Assembly (NCBI GenBank): GCA_023212695.1
Contig: JALCCG010000146.1
Location: 1 to 55,693 of the forward strand
Length of the DNA: 55,693 nucleotides
Direction of reading: 5' to 3'
Source of the DNA: Sporisorium sorghi
Taxonomy: Eukaryota > Basidiomycota > Ustilaginomycetes > Ustilaginales > Ustilaginaceae
Below are positions 49,678 through 55,693 of the stretch, piece after piece. Below the pieces are notes generated by a model. That model did not search any database. It worked only from the letters and a program-made list of their open reading frames with translations, and had not been told where the DNA came from. A program made the position numbers and the translations under genes. Every line of letters starts with the position of its first letter. Position 1 is the first letter of the stretch.

Positions 49678-52299
49678 CTAGTGATGGTTATGGTGATGGT
49701 GAGAATGCTGATGAAGCGCCGTAGCAGGCGACAACCGCGACGCCCCGCTGATGCTCCCGGCTCTCGCCACCGTTGGGCTTGCATCGTACGCACTGCTGTA
49801 CGAAGGGGACGCCGACATGGGCGTGCTTGCATGTACACCGTTAGGAGACGACGATGATGCGGCATCGGTGGTGGAAGTCACTCGTTCGAGCTGCACGGCG
49901 ACGCTCTCGAGGCCGTGGATGCGCGCCTTGAGCAGGTTCTCGACGTGTTTTGCGATCGCTTCGGGCGTTATTGTCGCTGCTACTGCTCCGTTGGCGTGCT
50001 CGCTTGCGTGGCTGTGATCGTGGTCGTGACCGTGCACCGACTCCACACCCTTCGTAACCGGCCACGCGACCTGCACCCGAATCACACCCACCAGCGTCTC
50101 GGCATCCTTGGGCCAGAACCTCGGCGAGTGGAACGCCACCACACCCTCCACGCCCTTCACCTCCTCCAGCGCCCCCGCCACCTCGGCCTCCCTCTCCTCC
50201 CCAACCTCCAGACACAGTATCCGCCCCGACTCCAACACCAGCGGGATCACCGACCCCACGATCATAAACGCAATGAACAGCGACGCAATCGGATCGAAAC
50301 CCGTCCAGCCAAACTGGCCGATGAGCAGCGTGCTGATGATGACGCCCACGGAGCCTAGCGTGTCCGCCATGACGTGCAGGTAGACGCCCATCATGTTGTG
50401 GCTGTGTCCGTGTCCGTGGTCGTGTCCGTGATCGTGTCCGTGCGAATGCCCGTGACCGTGATGATGATGCCCACCCGTAGCCCACATGCCAAACAAGTTA
50501 ACCGCCAACCCCATGCTGCTCACCACGAGCAACTGCGTATTGTTGTGCATCACCGGCGGCTCGATGATCCGCTGCACCGCCTCGAACACAATGAAAACCG
50601 AGATGAGGATCAAGAAGATCCCATTCGCAAAGCCGCTCAGCGTCTCGACGCGCCCGTAGCCGTACGTGAACGTCGCGTCCGTCGGCCAGGTCGCCATGAC
50701 ACTCGCGAACAGACCCATGCCGATGGCAGCGCAGTCGAAGAACATGTGGATCGCATCGCTGATCAGACCCAGGCTGTTGGTCCACACGCCCCACAGCAGC
50801 TGCACGCCCATAAACGCCAGGTTGAGCATGAGGAATTGGAAGATCTTGCGCGAGTCTGGGTTGGCGAGGATGATGGCCACGGTGCGCCGGGTGGCTGCGA
50901 CGCCGGAGCGCAGCGAGTCGATGAGTTCTTGGACTGCTGATACGTCCGACGTTGCACTGCTGGTGGTGTGCGGGGCATCGGCTTTGCTCGGCGACGAAGT
51001 GAAGCGCGACGAGACGTGGTCGGGCGAGTTGCGCAGGATTGTTCGGAGAGCTTGCCCCACCAACAGCGCCACCGCCAGTTGCGACCATAGCGGCTTGTAC
51101 CCGAACCCGACAAAGCCTATCGCGAACGAGGCGAGCACCGCGATGGGCCAGCCGTGCGCCACCCGGTCCCGCGTCGAGGCGTGCGACTCGATCGAGGTGC
51201 TGACGAGCGGTTCGAGGATGAGAACCCCAAAGCTGATGGCGAGGTACGCTGGCAGGTGGCTGAGGCTCGCTGATCCGGCGCTGGTCGAAGGAGAGGGAAT
51301 GAGCGACGATAGCGCTGGGAAGGTCGAAAATCCAAACAGGCCCAGCAGCAGCGAAGCGGGCAAGGTGAAGGCAGAAGCAACAATAGTGGCAACAATGCCT
51401 GCCCTTCTTCTTCCGCCCGTGTCTCTGCTTGCACTCAAAAGAGCACTCTCCTTTTCGATGGTGAGTAGCGCAAAGATGAGCAGGTATGCATGACCCGTGA
51501 GCGTGCCAAACACGCTAAAGTTGGCAGCGGAAGTGTCGAAGGCTGCCGAAGCCGCTCGCAGCTGCGACGGAGACGCCAGCCCTGCGGGTCTGCTCCGCTT
51601 GAGGCTCTCCGGCAAGTCTGCATCTGCGTACATGTCCATGATGTGACCCGAGTAGTCCACCAATCCCGCCGCCGGTGTCGCAGCGTTCGAGATGGACGAC
51701 AGAAACGACACTGCCAAGGCGAACAGCGTCGTGTACCCGCCGTAGCTGCGCCCGCCCATGCTCTTCGCAAGATCGACCGCCCAGATCTCGCAGTACTGCG
51801 TGAAAATCACGACGTTGACCGCATCGAGCTTGCGCAGCGCCATGAGCCACACGAGCAGCTGCGCAAACGAGATGGCGGCGAGCGTGCACAGCCGGCGCTT
51901 GTCGACGCGCTTCACCGCGGGCAGCCACTGCCAAGCCTTGAACCATATCGCTTGGAGCACGGCGGCGATGAAGAAGCTGAGCGTGGCGATGGCCCATGAG
52001 GTGGTGCTGCCTGCGATGTTGTCTGATTGTGGTGATGTAGAGTCGGCGGAATGGATCGACTCGCTGTGTGTCGAAGACAGCCATGTGCGCACGAGCAGCG
52101 CTGCTGACGCGAGGAGCGTCTTGTTGAGCAGCAGCCCCAGCAGCAGATCGGTGGGGATGGGAAAGCCCAGCATCGATGTCGACTGTGCGGAAGAAGAGCC
52201 CGAAGCGTGTGAGGGTGAAGAGATGGGTTCCATGCGCACCTTTGCGCGTGTGCGCGAGTCGGGCGTGTTGGTGGTATATGCCGACGTTGTCGATTGCAT
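49678..52299 (-). CDS. MSC2: Msc2/ZnT5-type zinc transporter (CDF family)
   Basis: 873 aa from MQSTTSAYTTNTPDSR. The frame is open upstream to 52638, but that part reads through leader and LTR sequence, so it is excluded. An N-terminal multi-span hydrophobic half (about 60-480) precedes a CDF domain (about 560-770) with HMFFDC (HxxxD of TM2), a histidine-rich loop (GHHHHGHGHSHGHDHGHD) and HVMADTLGSVGVIIS (HxxxD of TM5). A cytosolic C-domain and a His-rich tail (HSHHHHNHH) follow. The double architecture is that of Msc2, which with Zrg17 moves zinc into the ER/secretory pathway. The copia LTR ends about 165 bp upstream of the start, so the promoter may be altered. Confidence 0.88.
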   Translation of the reverse strand: MQSTTSAYTTNTPDSRTRAKVRMEPISSPSHASGSSSAQSTSMLGFPIPTDLLLGLLLNKTLLASAALLVRTWLSSTHSESIHSADSTSPQSDNIAGSTTSWAIATLSFFIAAVLQAIWFKAWQWLPAVKRVDKRRLCTLAAISFAQLLVWLMALRKLDAVNVVIFTQYCEIWAVDLAKSMGGRSYGGYTTLFALAVSFLSSISNAATPAAGLVDYSGHIMDMYADADLPESLKRSRPAGLASPSQLRAASAAFDTSAANFSVFGTLTGHAYLLIFALLTIEKESALLSASRDTGGRRRAGIVATIVASAFTLPASLLLGLFGFSTFPALSSLIPSPSTSAGSASLSHLPAYLAISFGVLILEPLVSTSIESHASTRDRVAHGWPIAVLASFAIGFVGFGYKPLWSQLAVALLVGQALRTILRNSPDHVSSRFTSSPSKADAPHTTSSATSDVSAVQELIDSLRSGVAATRRTVAIILANPDSRKIFQFLMLNLAFMGVQLLWGVWTNSLGLISDAIHMFFDCAAIGMGLFASVMATWPTDATFTYGYGRVETLSGFANGIFLILISVFIVFEAVQRIIEPPVMHNNTQLLVVSSMGLAVNLFGMWATGGHHHHGHGHSHGHDHGHDHGHGHSHNMMGVYLHVMADTLGSVGVIISTLLIGQFGWTGFDPIASLFIAFMIVGSVIPLVLESGRILCLEVGEEREAEVAGALEEVKGVEGVVAFHSPRFWPKDAETLVGVIRVQVAWPVTKGVESVHGHDHDHSHASEHANGAVAATITPEAIAKHVENLLKARIHGLESVAVQLERVTSTTDAASSSSPNGVHASTPMSASPSYSSAYDASPTVARAGSISGASRLSPATALHQHSHHHHNHH
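50401..50470 (-). repeat. In-frame repeat coding the His-rich loop of the zinc transporter
   Basis: Imperfect GTGTCCGTG/GTCGTGTCC units encode alternating Gly-His, Ser-His and Asp-His pairs, the likely zinc-binding loop between TM4 and TM5. Confidence 0.8.
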
Positions 52300-52463
52300 G
52301 GTGGCCAGAGTGCCGAGCTGGGGACCAGCCCAGAGAAGTGAGAGATGCGCACCAACGAAATGAAGGACGAGCAGGTGGGTTGGATGATGAGTGTTGGTGT
52401 CAGACACGGTGCCTGCGTAAGTTTTCTGAGAAGCGGTCAGCGTGTGCAAAGTTGAAGGGTAAC

Positions 52464-52600
52464 TGTTGATTGATTGATAGTTAAAAAGACTAGGTACATG
52501 TCTGAATTTTCTGAATTTCTTCCTTCTCCTCCAGGGTCCAACCGTCTCCCAGAGACGGTCTATTTTCCCATTTTGGACCATCTCTCCAAGACAGTTTTCA
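52464..52600 (-). mobile_element. Putative 3' LTR of the copia element
   Basis: On the minus strand a purine run (GAGGGGGGGAG, 52602-52612) is followed by TGAAAACTGTC and, about 135 bp on, ATCAATCAATCAACA. TG..CA ends next to a polypurine tract are what a short LTR should show. It contains a perfect 7-bp stem, CCGTCTC-TGG-GAGACGG (52539-52560 region). The 5' LTR lies outside the window, so the ends are unproven. Confidence 0.45.
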
Positions 52601-55600
52601 ACTCCCCCCCTCAGCAGCATGCACAAATTTCCTAGCATACTGCTGCTTAACTGTGACTCCCTTCACCACCTCTGCATAGCTTGGCATTCCTGATACTTCC
52701 TTCACAGGTTGCTGCAAGTGCAAGCCCATCTGTGCCTGCTGTATGACTTGCTTCCCAACTGGCTTTGTGAGCATGTCAGCCAAGTTCCGTTTGGTGTCAA
52801 TGTACTTTACCTGCATGTTGCCTTCTTGAACGTTGTCTCGGGTGAAATGATACTTGGTGTCGATGTGCTTGAGCTTCCAGTGTTGTGCTGGGTCCTTACT
52901 GACTTGAATGCAACTGGTGTTGTCAGAGTAAATTGTTGGAACACTTGTGGCAACACCAATTGACTGCAGAAGCTGCTTTAGAAAAAGCACCTCTCAAGTT
53001 GCCTCTGTTGCAGCAATGAACTCTGCTTCCACTGCTGAGAGTGACATGCACTTCTGTGTGGCGGACTTCCATGCAACTGGGTTGCCATGAACAAATGCAA
53101 CAAAACCTGATGTGCTTTTCCGTTGCACTGTGGCATGGCTTGACCAGTTTGCATCACTGTGAGCGACAATGGGTTCACTCTGTGTGTTGCTTCTGTAGTT
53201 TAGCCCAACATTGTGTGTTCCCTCCAGGTACTGCAAGACATGCTGTGCTGCTGCATAGTGTTCTTGAGATGGCTCCCGCATATGCCTGGCAAGCACGCTC
53301 ACTGCGAGACTGAGGTCTGGGTGAGTGCAATTTGCCAACCAGAGCAGCTTGCCAACAATCACAGGATATTCCTTCTGCTGCGCCTTGCTGGCGACAAGGG
53401 TACTGTCTGGAATCTCCTGCATTGGTATTGCTGCAGGCCTTGTGCACTTGTCAAGGTGCTTGGCCAGCACCTGGTCTACGTAACTTGCTTGGCCCAGGTG
53501 CATTGTACATTGCTTGCGGTCCCGACTGATTTTGATGCCAAGGAAATGGGAGACCTCGCCGCTGTCTTCCATCTTCCACTTTTGTCCGATTTGCTTCTTG
53601 ACTTCCAGGACTGCTTCCAGCTTTGGCACAATCACCAGTGTGTCATCTACGTAGATAACCACAATGACCAGATCCTTGCCATGACCCTTGATGTAGATGC
53701 ATGGAGCGCACTCTACCTGGAAGAAGCCAATGCGCTGCAGCGACTTGTCGAATTCCAGGTTCCATTCCCGTCCAGACTGCTTCAAACCATAAAGGCCTTT
53801 TACCACCTTGTACACCTTTCCTGCAGTTACACCAGAACCCTCTGGAGGTTTCATGAAGATGGTCTCCTTGAGTGTGGAGTTGAGGTATGCCTTTGTTATG
53901 TCCAATGCGTGAACCTCCCAATCATTTTGCACTGCCAGGGCCAGGATGGCCTGGATTGCACCAAGTGGTGCCACCGGAGAGAATGTCTCTTGATAATCAA
54001 CACCCTCTCTCTGTGTGAAGCCTCTTGCAACCAACCTTGCTTTGTGCTTGAGCGGCACACCATCTGCATCAAGTTTGAGCCGCAGCACAATTTTGGAGTC
54101 CACCAGCGGCACCCCCGGGGGGTGATCCACAATTTTCCAAGTGCCCATAGATTCCAGACCTTCAAGCTCCTTCCGTATTGCTTCCTTCCAGAGCTGAGCA
54201 TCTTCTCCTTCCATGGCTTCTCTGAGCGTTGGGTCCAGGTTCAGTGCTGCTGTGTTGGTGGCACCTACATCCACATCTGCTAACTGGAGAAGTTCCTCCA
54301 TGTCAGCCTCTGAACCTGTTTCCTCCACTTCCTGTGCGTCCACTGTGGAATTTCCATCCGCCACTGGCTCTGAAATTTCCAAGCAGTCACCCCAGCTTTT
54401 GTCCTCGTGGAAGGTTGCAGAGTTGCTCCACCTGATTGATGCAGGTTGGTCAGGATTGCAAAACTTCCATGCCTTGTGTTCATGATCATATCCAATCATG
54501 ATGGCCAGCACTGCTCTTGGGCCATGCTTCCCCTGCTGATCCTTGCACTGGATGTGCACCCAAGCCAAGCAACCAAACATGCGTAGCTGGCATGCTAGGT
54601 TGTGGGCTGTTACACCATAGAAAACTTCATGAGGAACTTTCTTGGTGACTGACGGTGTGAGATTCATCACATGCGCAGCTGCAGAAATTGTGTGCGGCCA
54701 AAGTTCTCTGCGGCACCCTCGGCTGAGGAGCATTGTGCGCATTTTCTCTTGCACTGACTGGATGGCACACTCTGCTTTCCCATTCTGTGCACTGATTCCT
54801 GGCACTGTCTTCTGCCAGGTGAATCCCTCTTGCACCTGCCAGTCTTGGGCCTCTTGGCTGGCCCACTCCCTGCCATTGTCACTGCAGAGAGTTTTGAGTT
54901 TTCTGTCAGTGGCCTGTTCCATTCTGGTGATCCACTTCTGCAGGGCGGGCAGTGCAGCAGCTTTGGTGCACAGCAGCTCTGCATAGATCAATGATGAGAA
55001 GTCATCCACTGCCACCAGTGCATAGTGGTAGTTTGCATGGCCCTTGAAGTCTGTCATCAGATCAATATGCACAAGTTCCAGTGGGGCCGATGCCCTGTCT
55101 GAGGTTGACTTGCTCATCCTTGCCCATGTTTGCTTGCCTTGACTGCACGTGTTGCAGTCCTTTGCATAATTTTCCAATTTTTCATCTGCGCCCAGGTAGT
55201 GCTCTTGAATTTCTCTTGTCTTGTCTCATCCTGGGTGCCCAAACCTCTCGTGCCAAAGGTTGCTGTTCTTGCTGTTCTTGCCTTCTTGACATGTCCCTGT
55301 GTTCTTGTTGTCCTCTGGGATGTCTTCCAAAATTTCTTCTAGCTCCAGCACTAGAGCTTGGCTGTGTACTTCAAAGCGGCTCCATTTCTTGTTTCTCTTG
55401 TAGTTTATGCGTGTGCCATTGTTTTGCATAATGTTGGTCCCAAATTCATCAAGGGTCACCCATGCACCATTTTCTATCAAGCCTTGTATGGACAGAAGGT
55501 TTGCATTGAGCTTTGGCACATAGAGTACATCCTGCAACTGGATAGTTGCATCTCCAACTTGGAGTGAGGCATCCCCTATAGCCTTAACCTGTAGCTTTTC

Positions 55601-55693
55601 CTCTCCTGCCATGCTGATTGAACCTGTCTTGTCCATCCAAGTGAGCAACATACTCCTATCATTTACCATATGATGGGTTGCTCTGGAGTCAAC
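52598..55693 (-). mobile_element. Ty1/copia retrotransposon pol region, decayed, 5' part cut by window end
   Basis: One reading frame on the minus strand runs across the whole stretch, with two TGA codons (55226-55228 and 52994-52996). In order: aspartic-protease site (DSRATHHM, 55690 downward; canonical DSG/A is changed to DSR), GAG-pre-integrase zinc finger (WHERFGHPG ... CNTC), integrase core with Asp39, Asp100 and Glu136 of the frame starting at 55177 (D,D35E), reverse transcriptase with LARGFTQREGVDYQETFSPV and YVDD (53642-53653), then RNase H (HSDANW, SAVEAEF, YSDNTSCI). RNase H is split by the second TGA. Pol ends at the TGA that borders the polypurine tract. Lower GC and different codon use than the host genes mark it as foreign to the locus. 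Confidence 0.92.
52602..52612 (-). other. Polypurine tract of the copia element
   Basis: GAGGGGGGGAG in the sense of the element, next to the pol stop codon and the putative LTR. It is the expected plus-strand primer site for reverse transcription. Confidence 0.6.

Noticed and set aside
52300..52638. N-terminal extension of the zinc transporter to 52638
   Set aside because: It would read through the putative LTR and leader; the family protein begins well at the ATG at 52297-52299.

Overview
The window looks like nuclear DNA of a smut fungus (Basidiomycota, Ustilaginomycetes, close to Ustilago/Sporisorium/Pseudozyma). This rests on intron-poor, C/G-ending genes, CT-rich leaders, GTRAGT..YAG introns, long homopolymers and a single Bub1/BubR1-type checkpoint kinase. 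It is not prokaryotic: there are no operons, Shine-Dalgarno sites or CRISPR. I recognised no tRNA or rRNA. A 10-N gap at 18158-18167 and two frameshifts at G/C homopolymers suggest a draft assembly.

Left core block (about 2.5-26 kb): GH5 membrane-anchored exo-beta-1,3-glucanase (+); PI 4-kinase STT4 (-); Rab GTPase YPT6 (-, 5 exons); pyruvate dehydrogenase E1-beta (-); casein kinase 2 beta (+, with a 4-nt first coding exon); purine nucleoside phosphorylase (-); an unrecognised F-box/LRR-like protein (-); a heterotrimeric G-protein gamma subunit (-, CVAM end); and NADP isocitrate dehydrogenase (+), laid out to make a mitochondrial and an extra-mitochondrial isoform.

Accessory island (about 26-38.4 kb): sparse and decayed. 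It holds a small secreted protein with Kex2-type KR-ended helical repeats (frameshifted), gene relics, an AT-rich transposon-like remnant, an alanine-rich probable mitochondrial protein, at least three fragments of tyrosine-recombinase-type elements (DUF3435/Crypton-like, including two C-terminal catalytic blocks and a 90-bp inverted duplicate), and a secreted, possibly beta-trefoil protein with a poly-C frameshift.

Right core block (38.4-52.3 kb): exonuclease III-family AP endonuclease (-) divergent from the Bub1/Mad3-type kinase (+); a nuclear SAS4-like protein (-); a penta-EF-hand protein (-); and an Msc2-type zinc transporter (-).

Right edge (52.46-55.69 kb): the 3' part of a decayed Ty1/copia element (-). 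It has two in-frame TGA codons and an altered protease motif, and its putative 3' LTR ends about 165 bp upstream of the zinc-transporter start codon. The best leads are the Kex2-repeat peptide precursor, the tyrosine-recombinase relics and the internal promoter/alternative start of the isocitrate dehydrogenase gene.
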